From Arthrobacter oryzae (GTDB taxonomy: Bacteria > Actinomycetota > Actinomycetes > Actinomycetales > Micrococcaceae): a stretch of DNA of 64,000 nt. The DNA is taken from the NCBI RefSeq assembly GCF_030812315.1, contig NZ_JAUSSM010000001.1, forward strand, positions 124,001 through 188,000. Reading direction: 5' to 3'. Under the pieces are notes generated by a model, which made no database searches, was not told the origin of the DNA, and saw only the letters and a program-made list of their open reading frames with translations. A program made the translations under genes and the position numbers. Of this stretch, positions 19,434-27,571 are shown one piece after another; within the stretch, counting starts at the first letter, position 1, and each line of letters begins with the position of its first letter.

Positions 19434-21120
19434 CCTGCCGGATGACCTCATTGCCGCCGTGTACGATGCCGCATCGGAGTACCCGGACCATCCGGCCATC
19501 ACGGCCCCAGGCAAACGCAGCGGAAGGCCCGGCAAGACGATCAGCTACCGGGACCTTGCTGCCGGGATCGAATCCACGGCCGCAGGCCTGCGGCGTGACG
19601 GCTTCGGCCCCGGGGAACGCCTGCTGTTTTCGGTACGGCCCGGTCCGGCGGCATTCACCCTCGCGCTGGCCGCCGTCCGGGCAGGCGGAGCCATTGTATT
19701 CATCGACCCGGGGGTTGGGCCCGAGCTGTTCCGGAAGAGGACCGCGCTGGCGTCCCCGCGGTGGGCGGCCTCCGAGTCCCTGCTCTATGCCCTCAGCGCG
19801 CGCGGCCCGCTCCGGCCCCTTGCCCGCCGGCGCGGCCTGCTGCTTCCGGACTACGGAGCAATGAGCGTCCGGCACTATCACTCCGGTCCGTGGCTTCCTG
19901 GAGTCCCGCCGAAGTCCATGGACATCCGTTCCCTGTCCCGAAGTGCGGCCCGCCGTGGCCGTAAGTACGACGGCGGCGCCCACGACGGCGGCGCTTCCGC
20001 CTCACTGCCGGCGATGGAGGCTGCGCCGGGGCAGGAAGCGGTCATCATCTTCACGTCCGGTACCACCGGGGACCCCAAAGGAGTGGTGCACAGCCGCGGG
20101 ACCCTGGCGGCCGGCTTCGGCCAGCTGAGCACTCGCTGTACTTTCGCGGCCGGTGACCGCATCCATTCGGAGCAGCTGATGATGGGCCTGCCGGCCCTGA
20201 TCGCGGGTGCCCACTGGACCATGCCGGCGTATGGGCTGTCCGCCGCGATCGATCCGCTGCGGTTCGCGGGCGAGCTGGGATCCTCGCCGGGGCATAAGGC
20301 GGCAACCCACGTGTTCCTGGTGCCCTCACAGCTGGCTCCGATCCTTGACGCCGTGGAAGCGGGACAGTTGGCGTGGCCGGACACCCTGAAGACGGTCATG
20401 CTGGGTGCCGCCCCGGTCCTGGCCCCATTCCTGGAACGGGCTGCCGGGCTCCTCCCCGGAGTGCGCTTCCATTGCATCTACGGCATGACGGAAGTGCTGC
20501 CCATCGCGATCGCCGACGGGCACGAGAAACTGGGCTTCGCGTCCGGAGGCACCGCCGAATTCCGGACGCCGGATGGCGCAGGGGAGGGCGACTACCTCGG
20601 CGAGCCCTTGCCGGGCGTGCGCCTCCGGGTGGCGGACGACCGCGAGCTGATCGTCTCCGGGCCGAACATGTGCCTGGGCTACCTCGGCGAGGACACCATG
20701 GACGAGCACGCCACCGGCGACCTCGTCCGGCTGGACCACGGCCGGCTGGTCCTGCTGGGGCGCAAGAAGGACATGATCATCCGCGGCAAGACCAACATCT
20801 ACCCGGGCCTGTATGAGCCCGTCATTGCCGGCATTGACGGTGTTGGCCAGGCCGTGATGGTGGGCGTCCCGGACGGCATCGGCGACGAAGCGGTATGGCT
20901 TGCCATTGAACCGAAGCACGGTCGCAACCAGGAGGAGCTGCTGCGGACGCTCCTCCGCGCGCTGCCCAAACTCATCGACGAATCGGCGCTGCCTGACCGG
21001 ATCGAGCTCATGTCGAAGCTCCCGGCGTCCGGCAGGCACCGCAAACCGGACCGCGTTGCCCTGAGGACTCGTTTCGAAGACCTGCGGTCACAAGGCCGCC
21101 CGCCGGAAGGGACGCCGTGA
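19423..21120 (+). CDS. OleC-like AMP-forming acyl synthetase
   Basis: A 565-residue ANL-superfamily enzyme, GTG start at 19423. The P-loop FTSGTTGDPKG is at residues 210-220, followed by YGMTEVLPI, the GDLVRLDHGRLVLLGRKKD hinge, RGKTNIYPG, and the C-terminal domain Lys541 (GRHRKP). A basic, low-complexity insertion (residues about 130-195, including SRSAARRGRKYDGG) separates the N-domain from the P-loop. In ole and nocardiolactone-type clusters, OleC converts a beta-hydroxy acid to a beta-lactone with ATP; in other contexts relatives make acyl-CoA or acyl-AMP. The OleA/OleD context favours the former. No OleB hydrolase is fused, unlike Micrococcus OleBC. Confidence 0.85.
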   Translation: MPTDLPDDLIAAVYDAASEYPDHPAITAPGKRSGRPGKTISYRDLAAGIESTAAGLRRDGFGPGERLLFSVRPGPAAFTLALAAVRAGGAIVFIDPGVGPELFRKRTALASPRWAASESLLYALSARGPLRPLARRRGLLLPDYGAMSVRHYHSGPWLPGVPPKSMDIRSLSRSAARRGRKYDGGAHDGGASASLPAMEAAPGQEAVIIFTSGTTGDPKGVVHSRGTLAAGFGQLSTRCTFAAGDRIHSEQLMMGLPALIAGAHWTMPAYGLSAAIDPLRFAGELGSSPGHKAATHVFLVPSQLAPILDAVEAGQLAWPDTLKTVMLGAAPVLAPFLERAAGLLPGVRFHCIYGMTEVLPIAIADGHEKLGFASGGTAEFRTPDGAGEGDYLGEPLPGVRLRVADDRELIVSGPNMCLGYLGEDTMDEHATGDLVRLDHGRLVLLGRKKDMIIRGKTNIYPGLYEPVIAGIDGVGQAVMVGVPDGIGDEAVWLAIEPKHGRNQEELLRTLLRALPKLIDESALPDRIELMSKLPASGRHRKPDRVALRTRFEDLRSQGRPPEGTP

Positions 21121-22028
21121 GGATCGCAGTGACCGGGGCAAGCGGTTTTGTCGGCGGAGCCGTTGCCGCTGCCGCCGAGGAACGCGGCTGGGAGGTGATC
21201 CGGTACGGCCGGCGCCGGCTCCCGGGCCTTAGCGTGTGGGACCTCAGCGCAGGGCCACTGTCCTCGCCGCCGAACGTTGACGCCGTCGTGCATTCCGGCG
21301 CGCATGTCGGCGACTGGGGACCGCCGCAGCTGTTCCACCGTGTCAACGTGCTGGGGACCGAGGCCGTTGCCGCGGCCTTCCCGCGTGCGCGGCTGGTCCA
21401 CATTTCCAGCTCCAGCGTCTATCCGTGGTGGCAGCCGTGCGTTGACCGGCCGGAGGACGCGGTGGCGGGGCGGTACCTGAATGCCTACTCCAGTTCGAAG
21501 GCCCTGGCGGAGGCCGCGGCGGCGCGGCACGGCAACTCGGTGATCCTCCGGCCGCACGGCGTCTACGGCCCCGGCGACCGGACGCTTCTGCCGCGGCTCA
21601 TCAGCAACGTGCACCACGGCCGGCTGCTGAGCGTCGGCGGCCCGGACATCCAGCACCAGCTGACGTCCATCGGCAACCTGGCCCTGGCAGCGCTCGCTGC
21701 CTGCACCTCGGAGGCGGCCGGAACCGTGAACGTCGCCGACCACCGCTCAGTGGCACTTGGCCAGGTCCTGCGGGAGGTACTGGACGCCACCGGCCGGTCC
21801 GACGTCGAACTCGGCTTCATCCCGATGCGGGCGGCGATGACGCTGGCGGCGTCCCTGGAGGCGATGGCGGGCGTGACGCGCAGGCCGCCGCGGCTGACGC
21901 GCTACGCCGTGAGCCAGCTCGGCTTCGAGCGGACCTACTGCACACGGCGGCTGCGGGAGGAGCTGGGAGTGGACCCTGTCCCGAGCAGCTTCGCAGGTGC
22001 GGGAGAATGGATCAGAGACCTGGGATGA
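21117..22028 (+). CDS. OleD-like NAD(P)-dependent reductase/epimerase
   Basis: A 303-residue extended short-chain dehydrogenase, GTG start at 21117 overlapping the previous stop. The Rossmann GxxGxxG is Gly7-Gly10-Gly13 (VTGASGFVGG); the catalytic pair is Tyr124 and Lys128 (AYSSSK), with SSSSVYPW before it. It resembles the 3-beta-HSD/OleD branch, which reduces the beta-keto acid made by OleA to a beta-hydroxy acid. An ordinary sugar-nucleotide epimerase is the main alternative, given the neighbouring glycosyltransferase. Last gene of the five-gene operon; map follows after 37 bases without a terminator. Confidence 0.85.
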   Translation: MRIAVTGASGFVGGAVAAAAEERGWEVIRYGRRRLPGLSVWDLSAGPLSSPPNVDAVVHSGAHVGDWGPPQLFHRVNVLGTEAVAAAFPRARLVHISSSSVYPWWQPCVDRPEDAVAGRYLNAYSSSKALAEAAAARHGNSVILRPHGVYGPGDRTLLPRLISNVHHGRLLSVGGPDIQHQLTSIGNLALAALAACTSEAAGTVNVADHRSVALGQVLREVLDATGRSDVELGFIPMRAAMTLAASLEAMAGVTRRPPRLTRYAVSQLGFERTYCTRRLREELGVDPVPSSFAGAGEWIRDLG

Positions 22029-22065
22029 ACGCATCCCGCCAGCGAGACGAAGCACTGAGGTATAT

Positions 22066-22893
22066 ATGGCATTCGGACAGCCCCGCATTGAATACAAGAC
22101 CAACGCCCAAATGCGCACCATGCATGAGGCCGGCCTGGTCCTGAGCCGCGCACTGGACGCTGCGGTTGCGGCTGCCACTCCCGGCACCACCACTGCGCAG
22201 CTGGACGCCGTATTCGCTGCGGTCCTGGACGAGGCGGGCGCCAAGTCCAACTTCCTCGGCTACCACGGGTTCCCGGCCACCATCTGCACCTCCGTCAACG
22301 AGGAAGTGGTCCACGGCATCCCGGGCAACCGTGTGCTGAACGACGGCGACATCATCTCCATCGACGGCGGCGCGATCGTGGACGGCTGGCACTCCGACTC
22401 CGCCCGCACGGTGATTGTGGGGACCCCCGATCCCGAAGACGTCCGGCTGTCCGAGGTCACGGAGGAAGCCATGTGGCGCGGCATCGCGGCGCTGGCCACG
22501 GGAAAGTTCGTGGGGGACATCGGCTGCGCCGTGGACGACTACGTCGCCTCCGTGCAGGGCAAGCCGCTGGGCATCCTGGAAGACTACGTGGGCCACGGCA
22601 TCGGCTCCGAGATGCACATGGCGCCCGACGTGCTGAACTACCGCACCAGCCACCGCGGGCCCAAGATCCGTCCCGGGCTGTGCCTGGCGATCGAGCCCAT
22701 GCTGGTCCGCGGCAGCATCGAAACCGCCGTGCTCGACGACGACTGGACCGTGGTGACCACCGACGGCAAGCGCTCCTGCCAGTGGGAGCACTCGGTAGCC
22801 GTGCACGAAAAGGGCATCTGGGTCCTTTCAGCGCCCGACGGCGGTGCGGAGCGGCTTGCGCCGCTGGGAGTAGTCCCCGTCCCGATCCCGTAG
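22066..22893 (+). CDS. map: Type I methionine aminopeptidase
   Basis: Removes the initiator Met from nascent proteins. The start at ATG 22066 (CTGAGG upstream) gives 275 residues; a frame open from 21997 is not preferred. The five metal ligands are in place: Asp100, Asp111, His177, Glu210 and Glu241, with His84 in the VVHGIPG motif. In most actinobacteria map follows adk directly; here it follows the ole-like operon with no terminator in between, so it may be cotranscribed with it. Confidence 0.97.
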   Translation: MAFGQPRIEYKTNAQMRTMHEAGLVLSRALDAAVAAATPGTTTAQLDAVFAAVLDEAGAKSNFLGYHGFPATICTSVNEEVVHGIPGNRVLNDGDIISIDGGAIVDGWHSDSARTVIVGTPDPEDVRLSEVTEEAMWRGIAALATGKFVGDIGCAVDDYVASVQGKPLGILEDYVGHGIGSEMHMAPDVLNYRTSHRGPKIRPGLCLAIEPMLVRGSIETAVLDDDWTVVTTDGKRSCQWEHSVAVHEKGIWVLSAPDGGAERLAPLGVVPVPIP

Positions 22894-22917
22894 CGACGCG
22901 CAAATTTCCTTGCGACG

Positions 22918-22967
22918 CGCAAAATCCCTGGCGACACCGGAATAACGGTAGCGCCAGGGATTTTGCG
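22918..22967 (+). terminator. Long hairpin after map, with a duplicated 12-mer
   Basis: A perfect 16-bp stem CGCAAAATCCCTGGCG / CGCCAGGGATTTTGCG (22918-22933 and 22952-22967) with an 18-base loop. The 12-mer GCGACGCGCAAA occurs twice, at 22893-22904 and 22912-22923, starting on the last base of the map stop. The TTTT lies inside the right arm, as in several terminators in this window, so it can act as a terminator. Confidence 0.65.
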
Positions 22968-23014
22968 TATCGAGGCACCGGAAGCGCGTCCTGCACAGGG
23001 GGCACAATGGACCC

Positions 23015-24190
23015 ATGGGAGCGATTACCGATGTCCCCGGGATCCGGGTAGGCCATGTCCAGCGATCAGGATTCCACGGGCCCGACGGCGGTGACCCCAA
23101 CGACGGCGGTGTCCCCAACGACAGCGGCTGGCTCACCGGGGTCACCGTGGTGCTGCCCCCGCCCGGAACCGTGGGTTCCGTGGACGTCCGCGGCGGCGGT
23201 CCGGCGACCTCCGAAACGGACGCCCTGGATCCCACCACGCTCTCGCAGCAGGTGGACGCCGTAGTGCTCACCGGCGGCAGCGCCTACGGCCTGGTCACAG
23301 CTCGCGGTGCCCAGCGCTGGTGCGAGGAGAACGGCAGGGGCCTCCCGGTGCCCGGCGGCCTGGTGCCGATCGTCCCCGCTGCGGCCATCTTCGACCTGGG
23401 CCGCGGCGGCAACTTTGCTGCCCGCCCGGACGAGGAGATGGGCTACGCGGCAACTGCCGCCGCTGCCGCGCAGCCGGAAGGTCACGACGTCGAACGCGGC
23501 AGCGTGGGGGCCGGCACCGGAGCGGTCATTGGCCGGGGGACGTACAAAGGGGGAGTAGGGACGGCTTCGGTCACTTTAGACAACGGGGTGGTTGTAGGGG
23601 CCCTGGCAATAGTCAATGCGGTGGGGATGCCGTTCGGGTCGAGGGGTGAGCCTGTTGAAAAATACGCCAACGCGGATGGTGAGTCTGGCATATTGCCGAA
23701 GCGGGCGGAACCCGGCAGCGTGCGTCTAAGCGGGGGCCACGACGGCCGGGTTCCCTCGTCGAGCTTGCGAGGCGAGGGGGCCGGTGGGGAGGAACGAGCG
23801 AGCACGCCGACGGTTTCGGCCGTTGCGGCGGAAACCGCAGAGGAACCGCCCCTGAACACGACGCTCGTCGTCGTCGCCACGAATGCTGTCCTCAGTAAGG
23901 CTGACTGCAAGCGGACCGCCTCGGCTGCCCACGCCGGCCTGGCCCGCGCGCTGAATCCGAGCCACACCCTGGCGGACGGTGACACCGTGTTCTGCCTGGC
24001 CACGGGCGCCGTCGAACTGGAGAGCGCCGGGACTCCGAGGCCGTTCAGCCTTATCGCGCTGCAGAGCGCGGCGGCCGACGTCGTGACCGAAGCCATCCTG
24101 GATGGCATCTCCCGGGCCGCGGGCATCACAACCCCGGCGGGTGAATTTGCTGCGTACGGCCCGGTAGTGCGCTACCATGGTCCGATTTAA
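23015..24190 (+). CDS. NylC/DmpA-type (P1 family) self-processing hydrolase
   Basis: A 391-residue N-terminal-nucleophile hydrolase. N-terminal MGAITDVPGIRVGHVQRSG and VLTGGSAYGL are family features. The processing site is read as Asn281/Thr282 in PPLNTTLVVVATNAVLS: cleavage would free Thr282 as nucleophile, the same Asn/Thr pair used by the nylon-oligomer hydrolase NylC, whereas DmpA aminopeptidases use Ser. A linker of about 60 residues before the site is Gly/Ser/Glu-rich and longer than in NylC. Likely activity is amidase or aminopeptidase on an unknown substrate. The start lacks a Shine-Dalgarno at normal distance; CACAAT 6 bases before the ATG suggests a leaderless transcript. It lies between map and infA, an unusual place. 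Confidence 0.88.
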   Translation: MGAITDVPGIRVGHVQRSGFHGPDGGDPNDGGVPNDSGWLTGVTVVLPPPGTVGSVDVRGGGPATSETDALDPTTLSQQVDAVVLTGGSAYGLVTARGAQRWCEENGRGLPVPGGLVPIVPAAAIFDLGRGGNFAARPDEEMGYAATAAAAAQPEGHDVERGSVGAGTGAVIGRGTYKGGVGTASVTLDNGVVVGALAIVNAVGMPFGSRGEPVEKYANADGESGILPKRAEPGSVRLSGGHDGRVPSSSLRGEGAGGEERASTPTVSAVAAETAEEPPLNTTLVVVATNAVLSKADCKRTASAAHAGLARALNPSHTLADGDTVFCLATGAVELESAGTPRPFSLIALQSAAADVVTEAILDGISRAAGITTPAGEFAAYGPVVRYHGPI

Positions 24191-24343
24191 CATTCCTGCC
24201 AAGATGGCGTAATGTTGTCTGTTGGTTGTCTGCCCTGTTTGCGCCCTTTTGCGGTCGGAAGGCAGAAACCAATCAATCAAAAACGTTCGCAGTCATGTCC
24301 GGTGCCAATCGGAAGGCTGTGGCAACAACAGTTAGCGGAGGGT

Positions 24344-24565
24344 ATGGCCAAGAAGGACGGGGTCATTGAGATCGAGGGCGTTGTGACTGAGGCGCTGCCT
24401 AATGCGATGTTTCGCGTTGAGCTCACCAACAAGCACATCGTTCTGGCGCACATCTCTGGAAAAATGCGCCAGCACTACATCAGGATTCTCCCTGAGGACC
24501 GGGTAGTGGTGGAGCTGAGCCCGTACGACCTGACACGTGGTCGTATCGTCTACCGCTACAAGTAA
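24344..24565 (+). CDS. infA: Translation initiation factor IF-1
   Basis: A 73-residue OB-fold protein, [20 protein letters not shown] to RIVYRYK, which binds the 30S A site during initiation. The start is fixed by GCGGAGGG before ATG 24344; the longer open frame from 24212 adds residues without family support. The 153 bases upstream hold weak -10-like elements (TACCAT 24173-24178, TAACAT 24188-24193). First gene of the alpha-operon cluster. Confidence 0.98.
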   Translation: MAKKDGVIEIEGVVTEALPNAMFRVELTNKHIVLAHISGKMRQHYIRILPEDRVVVELSPYDLTRGRIVYRYK

Positions 24566-24634
24566 ACACTGGGCGGCCAGAGCAATAGCCGAAGGCCGGT
24601 CCAGCTGACCAACTGCAACACGCAAAGGAACGCC

Positions 24635-24748
24635 ATGAAGGTCAAGCCGAGCGTCAAGCAGATCTGCGAAAAGTGCAAAGTGATCCGCCGTAATGGCCGG
24701 GTCATGGTGATCTGCGAGAACCCGCGCCACAAGCAGCGCCAGGGCTAA
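24635..24748 (+). CDS. rpmJ: 50S ribosomal protein L36 (zinc-binding form)
   Basis: A 37-residue protein, [20 protein letters not shown] and onward, with zinc ligands Cys11, Cys14, Cys27 and His32. This is the C+ form; many actinobacteria also have a C- paralogue for zinc starvation elsewhere. AAAGGAACGCC precedes the ATG. It lies 69 bases after infA. Confidence 0.98.
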   Translation: MKVKPSVKQICEKCKVIRRNGRVMVICENPRHKQRQG

Positions 24749-24844
24749 TTTCCTTCACGGGAAACCCTGGGTTGCTAACCCACGCAAGTAAATAAAGGCA
24801 GCACAAGCTGAATTGGGACGTATGAGCCCGGACAGCTAACCCCC

Positions 24845-24893
24845 GGTCGGAGGCTGGGGCCGCACTGAAAGTGCGGGTGTACTGCCTACGACC
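24845..24893 (+). promoter_or_regulatory. Structured leader upstream of rpsM
   Basis: GGTCGGAGGC (24845-24854) pairs with GCCTACGACC (24884-24893) with one mismatch, enclosing a CCGCACT-gaa-AGTGCGG hairpin (24860-24876). The element ends 12 bases before the rpsM Shine-Dalgarno AAGGAG. It resembles a ribosomal-protein autoregulatory site; in Escherichia coli S4 controls the alpha operon at this position, but rpsD is not in this operon. Regulation is inferred. Confidence 0.5.
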
Positions 24894-24921
24894 TCCGGTT
24901 TATACAAGGAGTACCGCCAAT

Positions 24922-25296
24922 ATGGCTCGTCTCGCTGGCGTAGACATTCCCCGCGAAAAGCGGTTGGAAATTGCGCTTACTTACATCTACGGCGTGGGCA
25001 AGACCCGTGCACACGAAACCCTGGCTGCCACTGGCATCAGCGCTGACGTCCGAGTTAAGGACCTCACCGATACCCAGCTGGTTGAGCTGCGTGACTACAT
25101 TGAAGGCAACTACAAGGTTGAGGGTGACCTTCGCCGCGAAGTAGCAGCAGATATCCGCCGCAAGGTGGAAATCGGCAGCTACGAAGGTATTCGCCACCGT
25201 AAGGGCCTGCCCGTTCGCGGACAGCGCACGAAGACCAACGCACGTACCCGCAAGGGCCCGAAGCGTACCGTGGCCGGCAAGAAGAAGGCACGTTAA
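24922..25296 (+). CDS. rpsM: 30S ribosomal protein S13
   Basis: A 124-residue S13, start ATG 24922 set by AAGGAG at 24906-24911; the longer frame from 24871 is rejected. Contains [34 protein letters not shown] and [21 protein letters not shown]13 forms an intersubunit bridge and contacts the P-site tRNA. Confidence 0.98.
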   Translation: MARLAGVDIPREKRLEIALTYIYGVGKTRAHETLAATGISADVRVKDLTDTQLVELRDYIEGNYKVEGDLRREVAADIRRKVEIGSYEGIRHRKGLPVRGQRTKTNARTRKGPKRTVAGKKKAR

Positions 25297-25348
25297 TCCC
25301 TGAGGGATTAACGCGTTTTCCCCCAATAAACTTTCTGTAGGAGAAATA

Positions 25349-25750
25349 ATGCCCCCGAAGACTCGTGGCGCGGTTCGCAAGCCGCGTAAGAAGGACAAGA
25401 AGAATATCGCGCTGGGCCAGGCGCACATCAAGAGCACCTTTAACAACACCATCGTTTCCATCACGGATCCGAACGGTGCTGTCATCTCCTGGGCTTCCGC
25501 CGGTGAGGTTGGCTTCAAGGGCTCACGTAAGTCCACCCCGTTCGCTGCCCAGATGGCCGCCGAAGCCGCCGCAAAGCGTGCACAGGAGCACGGTCTGCGC
25601 AAGGTTGACGTATTCGTCAAGGGACCGGGATCAGGACGAGAGACCGCGATCCGTTCACTGCAGGCCGCTGGCCTTGAGGTTGGGTCCATCCAGGACGTAA
25701 CCCCCAGCGCGCACAACGGCTGCCGTCCGCCGAAGCGCCGCCGCGTCTAA
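25349..25750 (+). CDS. rpsK: 30S ribosomal protein S11
   Basis: A 133-residue S11 with [39 protein letters not shown] and the C-terminal [18 protein letters not shown]. It lies in the 30S platform near the mRNA exit. TAGGAGAAATA precedes the ATG. In many actinobacteria rpsD follows; here 132 bases lead to rpoA instead. Confidence 0.98.
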   Translation: MPPKTRGAVRKPRKKDKKNIALGQAHIKSTFNNTIVSITDPNGAVISWASAGEVGFKGSRKSTPFAAQMAAEAAAKRAQEHGLRKVDVFVKGPGSGRETAIRSLQAAGLEVGSIQDVTPSAHNGCRPPKRRRV

Positions 25751-25882
25751 GACGTTTCCAGCAGCAAAAGCTTGCCCGGACCTTCACGGGTCCGGGCAGG
25801 CCCAGCCGCGTTAAGTCTTCAGACCGAATTTCCACCACCTGTGTTGCGTCATATAGCGGATGCTCGCCGAAAGGAAACCTAA

Positions 25883-26893
25883 GTGCTCATTGCACAGCGC
25901 CCCACCCTCTCTGAAGAGGTCGTCTCCGATAACCGCTCCCGTTTCATCATTGAACCGCTGGAGCCGGGCTTTGGATACACTCTCGGAAACTCCCTCCGCC
26001 GTACCCTGCTCTCCTCCATCCCGGGCGCTGCTGTAACCAGCATCCGGATCGATGGCGTGCTGCACGAGTTCACCACGGTTCCGGGTGTCAAGGAAGATGT
26101 CACCGAGATCATCCTGAACATCAAGAACCTGTCGGTTTCCTCCGAGCACGACGAGCCGGTTGTTGCTTACCTGCGCAAGCAGGGCCCGGGAGTCGTCACC
26201 GCCGCGGACATCGCTCCGCCGGCCGGCGTCGAATTCCACAACCCGGATCTGCACATTGCCACGCTGAACTCGAAGGGCAAGTTCGAACTCGAACTGACCA
26301 TCGAGCGCGGCCGCGGCTACGTTTCGGCAGCTCAGAACAAGTCCGGCGATTCCGAGATCGGCCGCATCCCGGTCGACTCGATCTACTCGCCGGTGCTGAA
26401 GGTTACTTTCCGCGTGGAAGCTACCCGTGTTGAGCAGCGCACTGACTTCGACAAGCTGATTGTCGACGTCGAGACCAAGCAGGCAATCGCCCCGCGCGAC
26501 GCCGTTGCTTCGGCAGGCACCACCCTGGTGGAGCTGTTCGGTCTGGCCCGCGAGCTGAACACCGCAGCTGAAGGTATCGAGATTGGCCCGTCGCCGACGG
26601 ACGCTGCCCTGGCAGCTGACATGGCCCTGCCGATCGAGGATCTGGACCTCACCGTCCGTTCCTACAACTGCCTCAAGCGTGAGGGCATCCACACCGTGGG
26701 TGAACTCGTTGCCCGCTCCGAGGCCGACCTGATGGACATCCGTAACTTCGGTGCGAAGTCCATCGACGAGGTCAAGGCCAAGCTGGTTGAACTGGGTCTG
26801 TCCCTCAAGGACTCGCCTCCCGGTTTCGACCTGGCAGCACGCGCCGCAGCCATCGAAGAGGACGACGCCGCGTTCAGCGACGACGAGCTCTAA
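25883..26893 (+). CDS. rpoA: RNA polymerase alpha subunit
   Basis: GTG start at 25883. The 336-residue product has the N-terminal dimerisation domain ([34 protein letters not shown]) and the C-terminal domain ([35 protein letters not shown]) that binds UP elements and activators. An acidic tail, [14 protein letters not shown], ends the protein. Standard length and position before rplQ. Confidence 0.98.
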   Translation: MLIAQRPTLSEEVVSDNRSRFIIEPLEPGFGYTLGNSLRRTLLSSIPGAAVTSIRIDGVLHEFTTVPGVKEDVTEIILNIKNLSVSSEHDEPVVAYLRKQGPGVVTAADIAPPAGVEFHNPDLHIATLNSKGKFELELTIERGRGYVSAAQNKSGDSEIGRIPVDSIYSPVLKVTFRVEATRVEQRTDFDKLIVDVETKQAIAPRDAVASAGTTLVELFGLARELNTAAEGIEIGPSPTDAALAADMALPIEDLDLTVRSYNCLKREGIHTVGELVARSEADLMDIRNFGAKSIDEVKAKLVELGLSLKDSPPGFDLAARAAAIEEDDAAFSDDEL

Positions 26894-26970
26894 CAAGCAG
26901 ATCTTGGCCGGCTGGCTGGATGCACCATGGTGTGCGCAGCCCACCGGCTTCCATATGAGGAGAAACAATT

Positions 26971-27540
26971 ATGCCTACCCCCACTAAGGGTCCGCGCCTC
27001 GGAGGCGGCCCGGCTCACGAGCGTCTTATGCTCGCGAACCTGGCTGCAGCACTGTTCGAGCACAAGCGGATCACCACCACGGTGACCAAGGCCAAGCGCC
27101 TGAAGCCGTACGCAGAGCGTCTGGTGACCTTCGCCAAGCGCGGCGACCTCGCTTCCCGCCGTCGTGTACTCGGCCTGATCAGCAACAAGGGCGTCGTCCA
27201 CGAGCTGTTCACCGACATTGCACAGGCAGTGGAGAACCGCGATGGCGGCTACACCCGCATCACCAAGATCGGCAACCGCAAGGGCGACAACGCTCCCATG
27301 GCTGTCATCGAACTGGTCCTCGAGCCGGTTTCCGCCAAGCAGGCCGTTGTAGCCGAGGCTACTGCTGCTGCCAAGCGCGATGCAGACAAGGCTGCTCCGG
27401 CAGCCGAGGAAGCTCCCGCCGAGACTGAGGTCGCTGAGACCGAAGCTGCTCCGGAAGCTGAAGCTGCTGCAACCGAAGAGGCTCCGGCCGCTGAGGAAGC
27501 TGCTGACGAGACTGCTGCCGAGGAAAAGGACGCGAAGTAA
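26971..27540 (+). CDS. rplQ: 50S ribosomal protein L17 with acidic tail
   Basis: The L17 core (residues 1 to about 122: [57 protein letters not shown]) is followed by about 65 residues of Ala/Glu repeats ending in EEKDAK, giving 189 residues against 127 in Escherichia coli. GAGGAG precedes the ATG. The 77-base leader contains a 10-bp palindrome CACCATGGTG (26923-26932) inside a GCCGG/CCGGC stem. Confidence 0.97.
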   Translation: MPTPTKGPRLGGGPAHERLMLANLAAALFEHKRITTTVTKAKRLKPYAERLVTFAKRGDLASRRRVLGLISNKGVVHELFTDIAQAVENRDGGYTRITKIGNRKGDNAPMAVIELVLEPVSAKQAVVAEATAAAKRDADKAAPAAEEAPAETEVAETEAAPEAEAAATEEAPAAEEAADETAAEEKDAK

Positions 27541-27558
27541 TTCGCTAAATCCTTGGTT

Positions 27559-27571
27559 TAGACTTAAGTCT
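27559..27571 (+). promoter_or_regulatory. truA: Leaderless-type promoter of truA
   Basis: TAGACT at 27559-27564 is followed by exactly 7 bases and then the ATG at 27572, with no Shine-Dalgarno. This -10 to start spacing is what leaderless mRNAs of actinobacteria show. A -35 is not obvious. Confidence 0.5.

Noticed and set aside
21997..22065. Longer start for map
   Set aside because: It would add 23 residues overlapping the previous gene; ATG 22066 has a Shine-Dalgarno and matches the family.
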